This document shows positions 29,580 to 37,608 of a stretch of DNA of 44,671 nt, piece by piece. The position numbers and the translations under genes are program-made. This stretch comes from Streptomyces sp. Ncost-T10-10d (lineage in GTDB: Bacteria > Actinomycetota > Actinomycetes > Streptomycetales > Streptomycetaceae), in contig NZ_FMDF01000209.1 of assembly GCF_900091955.1 (NCBI RefSeq), positions 1 through 44,671 on the forward strand, read 5' to 3'. The notes under the pieces were generated by a model. That model was not told where the DNA came from and ran no database searches. It saw only the letters and a program-made list of their open reading frames with translations. Each line of letters opens with the position of its first letter. The first letter of the stretch is position 1.

Positions 29580-30674
29580 TCAGTGCGTCCGGCGGGTGAC
29601 GAACTCCGCCAGGGTCAGGAGATCGCCCGCCGGGGACAGGTCGGGAACCGCCCGGGAGAGGTGGTGGACCGCGCGCGCCATCCGGTCGGCCGCGCAGATC
29701 TGCGCCCACTCCCGGCCGCCGGCCCGGTCGACGGCATCGGCGGCGCGGCTCACCTCATCGGGCGTGTTCACCGATCCCCGGTAGAGCGCGGCCAGTTCGG
29801 CCGCCGCGGGCGTGCCGGAGGTCAGCGCGGCGACCACGGGCAGGGACTTCTTATGGGCTACGAGATCCGCCCCGACCGGCTTTCCGGTCTGCGCCGGATC
29901 ACCCCAGATGCCGATCAGATCGTCGATGAGCTGGAAGGCGAGGCCCGCCTCCCGGCCGAATCCGTCCATCGCGCCGACCGCCCGCTCTCCCGCGCCGGCG
30001 TACAGCGCACCCAGGGCGCAGGCGCAGCCGAGCAGGGCTCCCGTCTTGGCGGTGGCCATGGTCAGGCACTCGTCCAGCGAGACTTCGTCCGGACCGCGTT
30101 CCTCGAAGGCGCAGTCGGCCTGCTGGCCCGCGCACAGCTCGATGACACAGGTCGAGAGCCTCGCCGAGGCGCGGGCCGAGGCCGGGCCGGTGTCCTCGGC
30201 AAGCAGCCGCTGGGCGAGGGCGAGCATGGCGTCACCGGCGATGACCGCGTCCGGAATACCGAAGACCGCCCAGGCCGTGGGACGGTGCCGACGGGTCCGG
30301 TCCTCGTCGATGACGTCGTCGTGCAGCAGGGTGAAGTTGTGGGCCAGTTCCACGGCGACGGCTGCCCGTACCGCCCGTTGCGGGTCGCCGCCCAGCGCCC
30401 GGGCGGCGGCGAGGACGAGCGCGGGCCTGATCGCCTTGCCTGCCCGCCCCGACGACGGGGTGCCGTCGGCCTGCTGCCAGCCGAAGTGGTACATCGCTAC
30501 GCGACGGATCGATCCGGGCAAGGAGTCGACGGCGGCGTGCAGTTGGGGATCGACGAGGGTGCGGGTCTGTTCCAGGAGGGCTGTGGCCTCATGGCCCTGC
30601 GTTGCGAGGGCGGCCGGGTCGTTGTCACCCGGGGCCCGGGGTTTGGGTGGTTGGGGTGCGTGGTGGGTCTTCAT
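29580..30674 (-). CDS. Polyprenyl synthetase, predicted encapsulin cargo
   Basis: The 364-residue all-helical isoprenyl diphosphate synthase has a first Asp-rich motif in LLHDDVIDED (DDxxD) with an RTRRHRPT loop. The second Asp-rich region is FQLIDDLIGIWGD. It condenses isopentenyl diphosphate onto allylic diphosphates; chain length is not deducible by eye. The first 30 or so residues (MKTHHAPQPPKPRAPGDNDP...) are Pro-rich, disordered-looking and outside the catalytic fold, as expected for the N-terminal targeting segments of family 2 encapsulin cargo. GGGAGGA precedes ATG 30674. It is the second gene after the shell gene, separated by a 12-bp hairpin. Confidence 0.88.
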   Translation of the reverse strand: MKTHHAPQPPKPRAPGDNDPAALATQGHEATALLEQTRTLVDPQLHAAVDSLPGSIRRVAMYHFGWQQADGTPSSGRAGKAIRPALVLAAARALGGDPQRAVRAAVAVELAHNFTLLHDDVIDEDRTRRHRPTAWAVFGIPDAVIAGDAMLALAQRLLAEDTGPASARASARLSTCVIELCAGQQADCAFEERGPDEVSLDECLTMATAKTGALLGCACALGALYAGAGERAVGAMDGFGREAGLAFQLIDDLIGIWGDPAQTGKPVGADLVAHKKSLPVVAALTSGTPAAAELAALYRGSVNTPDEVSRAADAVDRAGGREWAQICAADRMARAVHHLSRAVPDLSPAGDLLTLAEFVTRRTH

Positions 30675-30729
30675 TGGGGCGTCCTCCCGAGATCGCCCCG
30701 GGCACGGCTGCCCGGTGGCGGTGGTTGAC

Positions 30730-30759
30730 GGGGGCCCGGACATCGCCGTCCGGGCCCCC
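30730..30759 (-). terminator. Hairpin between encapsulin shell and cargo genes
   Basis: GGGGGCCCGGAC (30730-30741) pairs perfectly with GTCCGGGCCCCC (30748-30759) around loop ATCGCC. It lies 6 bp past the shell stop and upstream of the cargo ribosome-binding site. It may be a partial terminator or RNA-stabilizing element that keeps shell transcript in excess of cargo. Confidence 0.6.
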
Positions 30760-30765
30760 GATGGG

Positions 30766-32172
30766 CTACCGCCAGCGGCTGACCTCGACGTTTTCCAGTA
30801 CGCCGAGGGCGTCCGGTACGAGGATGGCCGCGGAGTAGTAGGCCGTCACCAGGTAGGAGATGATCGCCTGCTCGTCGATGCCCATGAAACGGACCGACAG
30901 GCTGGGCTCGATCTCGTCGGGGATGCCGGTCTGCTGAAGTCCGATGACGCCCTGCTCGGCCTCACCCGTCCTCATGCAGATGATCGACGTGGTCCGGGCG
31001 TCGGTGACCGGGATCTTGTTGGACGGGAAGATCGGCACGCCCCGCCAGGCCGGCACACGGTGTCCGCCGACGTCCACACTCTCCGGCACCAGACCGCGCT
31101 TGTTGCATTCACGGCCGAATGCGGCGATGGCCCGCGGATGCGCGAGGAAGAGCTTCGAGCCGCGGCGGCGCGAGAGCAGTTCGTCCATGTCGTCGGGGCT
31201 GGGCACCCCGTCGTGCGGCTGGAGGCGCTGCCCGTAGTCGCAGTTGTTGAGCAGACCGAACTCACGGTTGTTGATCAGCTCGTGCTCCTGGCGCTCGCGC
31301 AGCGCCTCGACCGTGAGCCGCAACTGCTGCTCGGTCTGGTTCATCGGCTGGTTGTAGAGGTCGGCGACCCGGCTGTGGACCTTCAGCACGGTCTGGGCAA
31401 CGCTCAGTTCGTACTCACGCGGCGCCGATTCATAGTCCACGTACGTGTGCGGGACGACGGCTTCGCCGACATGGCCGGCGGAGAGATCGATCTCCGCCTC
31501 GCCGTACTTGTTGGTGCGCTGCTGCGGAATGCTGAGCAGTCCGGCGAGATGGGTGCGGAGCGAATCCGCGCGCTCGGCAAGATTCAGCACATCGGCCCGC
31601 CTCAGTGTCAGCACCGTGCAGGCGGTGACGGCACGGGCCGTGTACTCCCAGACGGCGTCGCCGTCGATCAGGGCGCGGTCGCCGAAGTAGGCCCCGTCGG
31701 CGTGGACCCCGAGCACCGTCTCGTCCCCGTACGGGCCGGTGCCGACCTTCTCGACCTTGCCGTGCGCCAGCAGGAAGACACGGTCCGCCGCGTCCCCGGC
31801 GCCGGCCAGCACCTGGCCGGCGGCGATTTCACGTTGCTCGCACCGCCGGGCCAGCTCTCCGAGCACCTCCTCGTCGCCGAACTCCCGCAGGGCGGGCAGT
31901 TCCCCGAGCTCGGCGGGGATGACCGTGACCCGGTCACCGGTCTGCACGAAGGTCACCCGGCCGTCCCCGACCGAGTAGCTCAGCCTGCGGTTCACCCGGT
32001 AGGTGCCACCTTGTACCTGCACCCATGGCAGCATCTTCAGCAACCACCGTGAGGTGATCTCCTGCATCTGCGGAGCGGACTTGGTGGTCGTCGCGAGGTT
32101 CCGCGCCGCTGCCGTGCCCAGACTCTGCTGCGGCGGCACCGGCGCGTTCTGAACCTCTTCACCAACGGACAT
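30766..32172 (-). CDS. Family 2B encapsulin nanocompartment shell protein with cyclic-nucleotide-binding domain
   Basis: The 468-residue protein splits into an N-terminal arm and shell part (1 to about 90; SLGTAAARNLATTTKSAPQMQEITSRWLLKMLPWVQVQGGTYRVNRR), an inserted CNB/Crp-type domain (about 96-205; GQVLAGAGDAADRVFLLAHGKVEKVG, YFGDRALIDGDAVWEYTARA) and the remaining HK97-like shell (about 210-468; ...IFPSNKIPVTDARTTSIICMRTGEAEQGVIGLQQ). This is the family 2B layout, formerly annotated as cNMP-binding protein. Subunits self-assemble into a protein cage. The downstream prenyltransferase is the likely cargo. GAGAGGA precedes ATG 32172. The ligand of the CNB domain is unknown. Confidence 0.9.
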   Translation of the reverse strand: MSVGEEVQNAPVPPQQSLGTAAARNLATTTKSAPQMQEITSRWLLKMLPWVQVQGGTYRVNRRLSYSVGDGRVTFVQTGDRVTVIPAELGELPALREFGDEEVLGELARRCEQREIAAGQVLAGAGDAADRVFLLAHGKVEKVGTGPYGDETVLGVHADGAYFGDRALIDGDAVWEYTARAVTACTVLTLRRADVLNLAERADSLRTHLAGLLSIPQQRTNKYGEAEIDLSAGHVGEAVVPHTYVDYESAPREYELSVAQTVLKVHSRVADLYNQPMNQTEQQLRLTVEALRERQEHELINNREFGLLNNCDYGQRLQPHDGVPSPDDMDELLSRRRGSKLFLAHPRAIAAFGRECNKRGLVPESVDVGGHRVPAWRGVPIFPSNKIPVTDARTTSIICMRTGEAEQGVIGLQQTGIPDEIEPSLSVRFMGIDEQAIISYLVTAYYSAAILVPDALGVLENVEVSRWR

Positions 32173-32311
32173 CTGACGTCCTCTCGATCATCGGCTGACC
32201 TGCACGAAGAAGCCTTTCAGCACGGAGAGTCGGTACGCCATTACACAAAAGAGTGTGACTATTCGGGCTTTGGGCTGGGCACGACGCTCAGCAATGTCCA
32301 CGGGTCCCATT

Positions 32312-32334
32312 AATTTGCATCCCTGATGCAAATT
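32312..32334. promoter_or_regulatory. NsrR operator upstream of nsrR
   Basis: AATTTGCATC-CCT-GATGCAAATT is a perfect 10-bp dyad with a 3-bp spacer, 16 bp before the nsrR ATG. The TGCATC/GATGCA cores match the ATGCAT-type sites described for Streptomyces NsrR. It also lies in the shared region divergent from the encapsulin gene. Confidence 0.75.
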
Positions 32335-32350
32335 ATCTACCGTGTCCGTC

Positions 32351-32800
32351 ATGCGGCTGACGAGATTCACCGACGTGGCGCTGCGCGTACTGATGCGCCT
32401 CGCCGTCGTGGAGAACGAGGACCCGCCGACCACCCGGGAGGTGGCGGCGACCATGCAGGTGCCGTACACCCACACCGCGAAGGTCGTAGCCAAGCTCCAG
32501 CACCTCGGCCTCATCGAGGCGCGCCGGGGCCGCGGCGGCGGGCTCAGCCTCACCGGAGCGGGCCGGGCCGCCTCGATCGGCGGACTCGTCCGGGAGCTGG
32601 AGGGCCCCGGCGACGTCGTCGAGTGCGAGGGCGCCACCCCCTGCCCCCTGCGCTCGGCCTGCCGGCTGCGCGGCGCCCTGCGCCGGGCGGAGGACGCCTT
32701 CTACGCCTCACTCGATCCGATCACCGTCGCCGAACTCGTCACCTCCCCCACCGGGCCGCTGCTCATCGGCATCAGCCGCGGCCGCCCGGCCACCGACTGA
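32351..32800 (+). CDS. nsrR: Nitric-oxide-sensing Rrf2 regulator NsrR
   Basis: The 149-residue Rrf2 protein has a winged helix (MRLTRFTDVALRVLMRLAVV...TTREVAATMQVPYTHTAKVVAKLQHLGLIEARRGRGGGLSL) and three cluster cysteines in ECEGATPCPLRSAC (Cys92, Cys98, Cys104; C-x5-C-x5-C). That spacing matches the [4Fe-4S] ligands of NsrR. NO damages the cluster and releases DNA. I chose ATG 32351; an in-frame GTG lies 9 bp upstream. Operators precede both nsrR and hmp, so it controls itself and NO detoxification. Confidence 0.93.
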   Translation: MRLTRFTDVALRVLMRLAVVENEDPPTTREVAATMQVPYTHTAKVVAKLQHLGLIEARRGRGGGLSLTGAGRAASIGGLVRELEGPGDVVECEGATPCPLRSACRLRGALRRAEDAFYASLDPITVAELVTSPTGPLLIGISRGRPATD

Positions 32801-32851
32801 GCCACCGCACACCGCACCACGGGCGCCATCGCCCGGTTTCACACTGCCCAA

Positions 32852-32875
32852 AAATACGCATCTCACATACCAATT
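32852..32875 (+). promoter_or_regulatory. Probable NsrR site upstream of hmp
   Basis: AAATACGCATCTCACATACCAATT is an imperfect dyad with the ACGCATC core, 21 bp before the hmp ATG and just after an AT-rich run. It is weaker in symmetry than the nsrR site. Confidence 0.5.
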
Positions 32876-32895
32876 CAAGAATCCAGGAGTCACCG

Positions 32896-34092
32896 ATGCT
32901 CTCCGAGACGTCGACCGCCACCGTCCGTGCCACCCTCCCCGCCGTGGGAGCGGCCATCGGAGACATCGCCGATCTCTTCTACCGCAAGCTCTTCGACGCC
33001 CACCCCGAGCTGCTGCGTGACCTCTTCAACCGTGGCAACCAGGCGTCCGGCGCCCAGCGCCAGGCTCTCGCGGGCTCCATCGCCGCCTTCGCGACCCAGC
33101 TGGTCGAGCACCCGGACACCCGCCCCGACGTGATGCTCAGCCGGATCGCGCACAAGCACGCCTCGCTCGGCGTCACCGCCGCGCAGTACGACGTCGTGCA
33201 CACCCATCTGTTCGCCGCCATCGCCGAGGTGCTCGGCGACGCGGTCACCCCGGAGGTCGCCGCCGCCTGGGACGAGGTCTACTGGCTGATGGCGGGCGCC
33301 CTGATCTCGATCGAGGAGCGGCTGTACGCACAGCAGGGCGTCGTCGCCGGTGACGTGTGGCGCGAATGGGAGGTGACCACCCGGATCGAGGAGACGGCGG
33401 ATGTCGCCACCTTCCAGCTCCGCCCGGCAGACGGCGCACCCGCCCCCGCCTTCCGCCCCGGCCAGTACGTCTCCGTACAGGTGGAACTCCCCGACGGGGC
33501 CCGCCAGATCCGCCAGTACAGTCTCTCCAGCGCCCCCGGCTCCCCGCTCCGCTCGATCACCGTCAAGCGGGTGCACGGCGGCGGCTCGCCCGACGGCGAG
33601 GTCTCCCGTCATCTGCACGCCGAGATCGGGTCGGGCGACCGGCTGCGCGTCTCCGCCCCGTACGGCGATCTCGTACTCGACTCCGCCGACGCCCCGCTCC
33701 TGCTCGCCTCCGCGGGCATCGGCTGCACCCCGATGCTGTCGATGCTGGAACACCTCGCGGCGACCGGACACCGCGCCCCGGTCACCGTCGTGCACGGCGA
33801 CCGCTCCCCCGCCGACCACGCGCTGCGCACCGACCACGCGATGCTCACCGGCAAACTCCCCGACGCGATCGCCCACTTCTGGTACGAGAACCCGGAACCC
33901 GGCCACCCCGCCGACCGCACCGGCCGGGTCGACCTGAGCGGCCTCGCGATCGCCCCCGGCACCCATGCCTACCTCTGCGGCCCCCTGCCCTTCATGCGCG
34001 CCGTACGCACCCAGTTGCTGGCCAAGGGCGTCCCGGCGGCGGACATCCACTACGAGGTGTTCGGCCCCGACCTGTGGCTCGCCCAGGACTGA
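32896..34092 (+). CDS. hmpA: Flavohemoprotein, nitric oxide dioxygenase
   Basis: The 398-residue protein has a globin domain (1 to about 140) with the proximal His in SRIAHKHASLG. The FAD domain (about 150-255) has the RQYSLSS motif. The NAD(P)H domain has LLASAGIGCTPMLSMLEHL and the C-terminal YEVFGPDLWL. It oxidizes NO to nitrate using O2 and NAD(P)H. It follows nsrR by 95 bp in the same direction, with an NsrR-like site before it. AGGAG precedes the ATG. The length is normal. Confidence 0.94.
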   Translation: MLSETSTATVRATLPAVGAAIGDIADLFYRKLFDAHPELLRDLFNRGNQASGAQRQALAGSIAAFATQLVEHPDTRPDVMLSRIAHKHASLGVTAAQYDVVHTHLFAAIAEVLGDAVTPEVAAAWDEVYWLMAGALISIEERLYAQQGVVAGDVWREWEVTTRIEETADVATFQLRPADGAPAPAFRPGQYVSVQVELPDGARQIRQYSLSSAPGSPLRSITVKRVHGGGSPDGEVSRHLHAEIGSGDRLRVSAPYGDLVLDSADAPLLLASAGIGCTPMLSMLEHLAATGHRAPVTVVHGDRSPADHALRTDHAMLTGKLPDAIAHFWYENPEPGHPADRTGRVDLSGLAIAPGTHAYLCGPLPFMRAVRTQLLAKGVPAADIHYEVFGPDLWLAQD

Positions 34093-34140
34093 ACCCGGCC
34101 CACGGCGAGCAGAATTGACCGGATCGGCTCGCACGCGGCC

Positions 34141-34497
34141 CGGACAACCGGTCCGCACCCGGTCGGCCACGGCCGCGCCGACCACGCCGGACTCGGCGAC
34201 GACGACGTACTGCGCGCCGTCGTCGCCGAGAAGCGCCTCCCGTCCGACAACGAGGCCGACACCGACCGGAACAAACACTTCTACGGCTTCGGGTGGGAGA
34301 ACCTCGGCGACAGTGAGAACCCCTGGCCCGACGAACAGCTCGAAGCGATCGGGAAGCCGACGCCGCGGTCTGCCGTCACCACAGCTGGACGTCCCGCTCG
34401 GTGATCGGCCACAAGGAGTGGCAGCCCGGCAGGATCGATCCCCACGGCTTCTCGACGGACTCCATGCGGCACCGGATCCACAACCGCCCGAAGCGAC
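34141..34497 (+). pseudogene. Remnant of a PGRP-type N-acetylmuramoyl-L-alanine amidase
   Basis: One frame reads GHGRADHAGLGDDDVLRAVV...NKHFYGFGWENLGDSENPWPDEQLEAIGK. At about 34352 the sequence continues, shifted, as ADAAVCRHHSWTSRSVIGHKEWQPGRIDPHG. These are the middle and C-terminal parts of an amidase_2/PGRP domain (late zinc-ligand region HKEWQPGRIDP). The N-terminal third is missing and one base appears lost in the AAGGCC region. No start codon or ribosome-binding site serves it. It lies between hmp and the deaminase-like gene and is probably a decayed gene or prophage relic. Confidence 0.65.
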
Positions 34498-34549
34498 CCG
34501 CACCCACCCGGCACGGCATGCCAGGGCATGGCGCGGCGACAATTGCGGC

Positions 34550-35443
34550 ATGCCCCCCGAAGCACTCGACCTCTCGCGCCTGCAGCCGGTGCTCCCCTCG
34601 CCCCTGCAACCGGCCGAGGACGTGCGCTTCGCACGCCACGGCGTACGGCTGCTGCTCAAACGCGACGATCTGATCCACCCCGATCTCCCGGGCAACAAAT
34701 GGCGCAAACTCTCCCCCAACCTGCGGGCCGCCGCCGGGCGCACCGTGCTGACCTTCGGCGGCGCGTACTCCAACCATCTGCGGGCCACCGCCGCCGCCGG
34801 ACGGCTGCTCGGCTTCCCCACCATCGGAGTCGTACGCGGTGACGAACTGGCCGGCCGTCCCCTCAACCCCTCGCTCGCCCGCTGCGCCGCCGACGGGATG
34901 ACCCTGCATTTCGTGGACCGTACGACGTACCGCGCGAAGGCCGATCCAGAGGTCCTGGCGGGACTGCTGAGCGCCTTCGGGGAGTGCTGTGTCATCCCGG
35001 AAGGCGGCAGCAACGCCCTGGCCGCACAGGGCTGTACGGAGCTGGGCCGCGAGCTTCACGGCCGGGCCGATGTGGTCGCGGTCGCCTGCGGCACCGGCGG
35101 CACCCTCGCCGGACTGGCCGCCGGCCTCGCACCGGGGCAGCGCGCCCTCGGCATCCCGGTGCTGCGCGGCGGTTTCCTCGGCGACGCGGTGCGGGAACTG
35201 CAGCAGGAGGCGTTCGGCGGGCCCGCCGGGTCGTGGTCCCTGGACGAGCGCTTCCACTTCGGCGGCTACGCCCGTACGACCCCGCAGCTGCACGCCTTCG
35301 CGGACGACTTCGAGCAGCGGCACGGGCTGCCCGTCGAGCACCTCTATGTCGCCAAGCTGCTGTACGCACTCACCGCGATGACCGAGGAGGGCGCGTTCCC
35401 CCCGGGAACCACGGTCGCGGCCGTCGTCACGGGCCGGCCGTAG
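34550..35443 (+). CDS. PLP-dependent ACC deaminase / D-cysteine desulfhydrase family protein
   Basis: The 297-residue fold-type II PLP enzyme has the Schiff-base Lys in LPGNKWRKLSPN (about residue 46). It also has FGGAYSNHLRATAAAGRLLG and a phosphate-binding loop in VACGTGGTLAGLAAG (about residues 180-194). Members deaminate 1-aminocyclopropane-1-carboxylate or desulfurate D-cysteine, and most genomic copies act on D-cysteine or unknown substrates. Its ATG lacks a strong ribosome-binding site. It converges with the antiporter gene 33 bp away. Confidence 0.87.
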   Translation: MPPEALDLSRLQPVLPSPLQPAEDVRFARHGVRLLLKRDDLIHPDLPGNKWRKLSPNLRAAAGRTVLTFGGAYSNHLRATAAAGRLLGFPTIGVVRGDELAGRPLNPSLARCAADGMTLHFVDRTTYRAKADPEVLAGLLSAFGECCVIPEGGSNALAAQGCTELGRELHGRADVVAVACGTGGTLAGLAAGLAPGQRALGIPVLRGGFLGDAVRELQQEAFGGPAGSWSLDERFHFGGYARTTPQLHAFADDFEQRHGLPVEHLYVAKLLYALTAMTEEGAFPPGTTVAAVVTGRP

Positions 35444-35476
35444 GCGCATCCCGCCGGACGGGCCCTCAGCACCCTC

Positions 35477-37081
35477 TCAGGGCGCTTCCGACTCCTCCCG
35501 GTAGGCCGCCGCCTCCTCCAGGTCGAGCCGTCTGAGCAGCGTGCGGAGCATCTCGTCGTCGATCTGCCGTTCGTCCCGCAGCCGCACGAAGACCTCGCGC
35601 TCGGCTTCGATCATTTCCCTGGCCAGGCGCCGGTACGTGTCGTCCGCCGACTCCCCGGTCACCGGATTGGCCGCACCCAGCCGCTCCCACACCGCGTTGC
35701 GGCGGCGCTCCAGGACGGTGCGCAGCCGGTCGGTGAGTGGTCCCGGCAGAGAGTTGCGCCGGTCGGTGAGCAACTCCTCCAGGCGCGTCTCGGCGGCCGT
35801 GGACGCCTCGCTCTGCGCCTGCGCCTCGGCCAGGGTCTCCGCCGTCGCATCGCGCCCCGGAAGCTTCAGGACGCGCACCAGCAGCGGCAGGCTGAGCCCC
35901 TGGACGACGAGGGTGCCGATGACGGTGGTGAAGGTCAGGAACAGCACCAGATTGCGGGCCGGGAATGCCTGCCCACCGGTCGTGAGCAGGGGGATGGAGA
36001 AGGCGATGGCGAGCGAGACGACCCCCCGCATCCCGGCCCAGCCGACGATCAGCGTCCCCGTCCAGGTGGTCTCGGTCTCGCGCTCCCTGATCCGTTTCGA
36101 CAGCCACCTGGGCAGATACGTCGCCGGGTAGACCCAGAGGAAGCGGACCACGACGACGGCAAGGAACACGACCACCGCGTACCGGAGGGCATCCGCCACT
36201 GCGTAGGTGCCGAGCCCCTTCAGCACGAAGGGCAGCTGGAGCCCGATCAGCGCGAAGACCGCGGACTCCAGGATGAACGCGACCATCTTCCAGACGGCCG
36301 CCTCCTGGAGCCGGGTCGCGAAGTCGACCTGCCAGGAGCGGTGGCCCAGATAGAGCGCGACGACGACCACGGCGAGCACTCCGGAGGCGTGTACGCGTTC
36401 GGCCGCCGCGTACGCCACGAAGGGGATCAGCAGCGACAGCGTGTTCTGCAGCAGAGCTTCCTTGAGGTGCGTACGGAGCCAGTGCAGCGGCACCATCAGC
36501 GCCAGGCCGACCACGATGCCGCCGACCGCGGCGAGGAGGAATTCGCCGATCCCGGCACCCCAGCTCATGCCCTCGCCGACGGCGGCGGCGAGGGCCACCT
36601 TGTAGGCGGTGATCGCGGTGGCGTCGTTCACCAGGGACTCGCCCTGCAGGATCGTCGTGACCCGGCCGGGCAGCCCGACCCGGCGGGCGATCGCGGCGGC
36701 CGTGACGGCGTCCGGCGGGGCGACGACCGCGCCGAGCACCAGCGCGGCGGTGAGTGGCAGGTCCGGCACGAGGCGGTACGCCAGCCAGCCGACCGCGACG
36801 GTCGCGAACAGGACGTAACCGACGGAGAGCAGCGCGACCGGCCGGAGATTGGCCCGCAGGTCGAGGTACGAGCTGTCGACGGCCGCCGTATAGAGCAGGG
36901 GCGGAAGCAGCAGCGGCAGCACGATGTGCGCGTCCAGGGTGTACGTCGGCACCCCGGGCAGGTACGAGGCGATCAGCCCCACCGTGACCAGCAGCAGGGG
37001 GGCCGGCACCGGGGTGCGGCGGGCGGCCCCCGCCACGGCCGCACTGGCCGCGACCAATGCCACCAGCGGCAATGCGTCCAT
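35477..37081 (-). CDS. Na+/H+ antiporter, CPA1 (NhaP-like) family
   Basis: The 534-residue membrane protein has about 12 helices (e.g. LPLVALVAASAAVAGAA at the start; VVAPPDAVTAAAIARRVGLP with the ion-site Asp region; ESLVNDATAITAYKVAL, the CPA1 ND/Asp motif at about residue 150). A cytoplasmic helical tail of about 130 residues is rich in Glu and Arg. It exchanges protons for Na+ or K+, controlling pH and salt. ATG 37081 lies only 35 bp from the divergent UBP gene start, so both share a compact promoter. Confidence 0.9.
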   Translation of the reverse strand: MDALPLVALVAASAAVAGAARRTPVPAPLLLVTVGLIASYLPGVPTYTLDAHIVLPLLLPPLLYTAAVDSSYLDLRANLRPVALLSVGYVLFATVAVGWLAYRLVPDLPLTAALVLGAVVAPPDAVTAAAIARRVGLPGRVTTILQGESLVNDATAITAYKVALAAAVGEGMSWGAGIGEFLLAAVGGIVVGLALMVPLHWLRTHLKEALLQNTLSLLIPFVAYAAAERVHASGVLAVVVVALYLGHRSWQVDFATRLQEAAVWKMVAFILESAVFALIGLQLPFVLKGLGTYAVADALRYAVVVFLAVVVVRFLWVYPATYLPRWLSKRIRERETETTWTGTLIVGWAGMRGVVSLAIAFSIPLLTTGGQAFPARNLVLFLTFTTVIGTLVVQGLSLPLLVRVLKLPGRDATAETLAEAQAQSEASTAAETRLEELLTDRRNSLPGPLTDRLRTVLERRRNAVWERLGAANPVTGESADDTYRRLAREMIEAEREVFVRLRDERQIDDEMLRTLLRRLDLEEAAAYREESEAP

Positions 37082-37116
37082 CTCACGGTCCTCGCATCCG
37101 TCGTAACCTGACAATC

Positions 37117-37377
37117 ATGAGTGATTGCGCGCACGTGTCCGAACTGCCGCGCCCCGAGCCGGTCCCGCGCAGCGAGACCTGCCTCGGGTGCCTCGAGGCG
37201 GGCACCCACCCGGTGCAGCTACGGCTCTGTCTGCTCTGCGGTCATGTCGGCTGCTGCGATTCGTCGCCGCTGCAGCACGCCACCGCGCACTTCAAGGAGA
37301 CCGGTCATCCGGTGATGCGGAGCTTCGAGACGGGCGAAAGCTGGCGCTGGTGCTTCGAGGACGGTTCGATCGTCTGA
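37117..37377 (+). CDS. UBP-type zinc finger protein
   Basis: The 86-residue protein is essentially one UBP zinc finger. Its Cys/His ligands are DCAH, ETCLGC, LCLLCGHVGCCDSS and HATAHFKETGHPVMRSFETGESW. In eukaryotes this domain binds ubiquitin tails. Bacterial versions, often beside Na+/H+ antiporters as here, have unknown partners. ATG 37117 gives a good family start. There is no Shine-Dalgarno and the promoter is very close, so it may be nearly leaderless. Confidence 0.88.
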   Translation: MSDCAHVSELPRPEPVPRSETCLGCLEAGTHPVQLRLCLLCGHVGCCDSSPLQHATAHFKETGHPVMRSFETGESWRWCFEDGSIV

Positions 37378-37392
37378 CGCCTGGGTACGTCA

Positions 37393-37406
37393 AACCGGCG
37401 CCGGTT
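37393..37406. repeat. 14-bp palindrome after the UBP gene
   Basis: AACCGGCGCCGGTT is perfectly self-complementary, 16 bp after the UBP stop. It may be a short terminator stem or an operator in the prsH-sigH upstream region. Confidence 0.4.
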
Positions 37407-37445
37407 GTTCGTAATTGACCGCCGCAGACCTCTACCCACTGTGTG

Positions 37446-37468
37446 TACTCATGGGCTTACCATGAGTG
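37446..37468 (+). promoter_or_regulatory. BldD box within a dyad upstream of prsH-sigH
   Basis: TTACCATGAGTGA (37456-37468) matches the BldD consensus TNAC-N5-GTNA exactly. It overlaps a dyad ACTCATGG-GCTTA-CCATGAGT (37446-37466) with perfect 8-bp arms. BldD-c-di-GMP repression of sigH is known in S. coelicolor, so this is the likely equivalent site. Confidence 0.65.
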
Positions 37469-37608
37469 ACAGTCATGGGCTGGGGGTCCGGCGACACGGC
37501 ATCATGGATCGCGATAGCGTCGCCGGACCAGAACCGAAGACGTACCGCATGGCTCCGGGGCACCCTTCCCGGATCCTCGAAAGAGTTTGTGCCACCTTGG
37601 AGGTGAGG

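Noticed and set aside
32240..32262. CRP-like site (ACACA...TGTG) upstream of the encapsulin gene
   Set aside because: Only 4-bp arms match and orientation is inverted relative to the TGTGA-N6-TCACA consensus.
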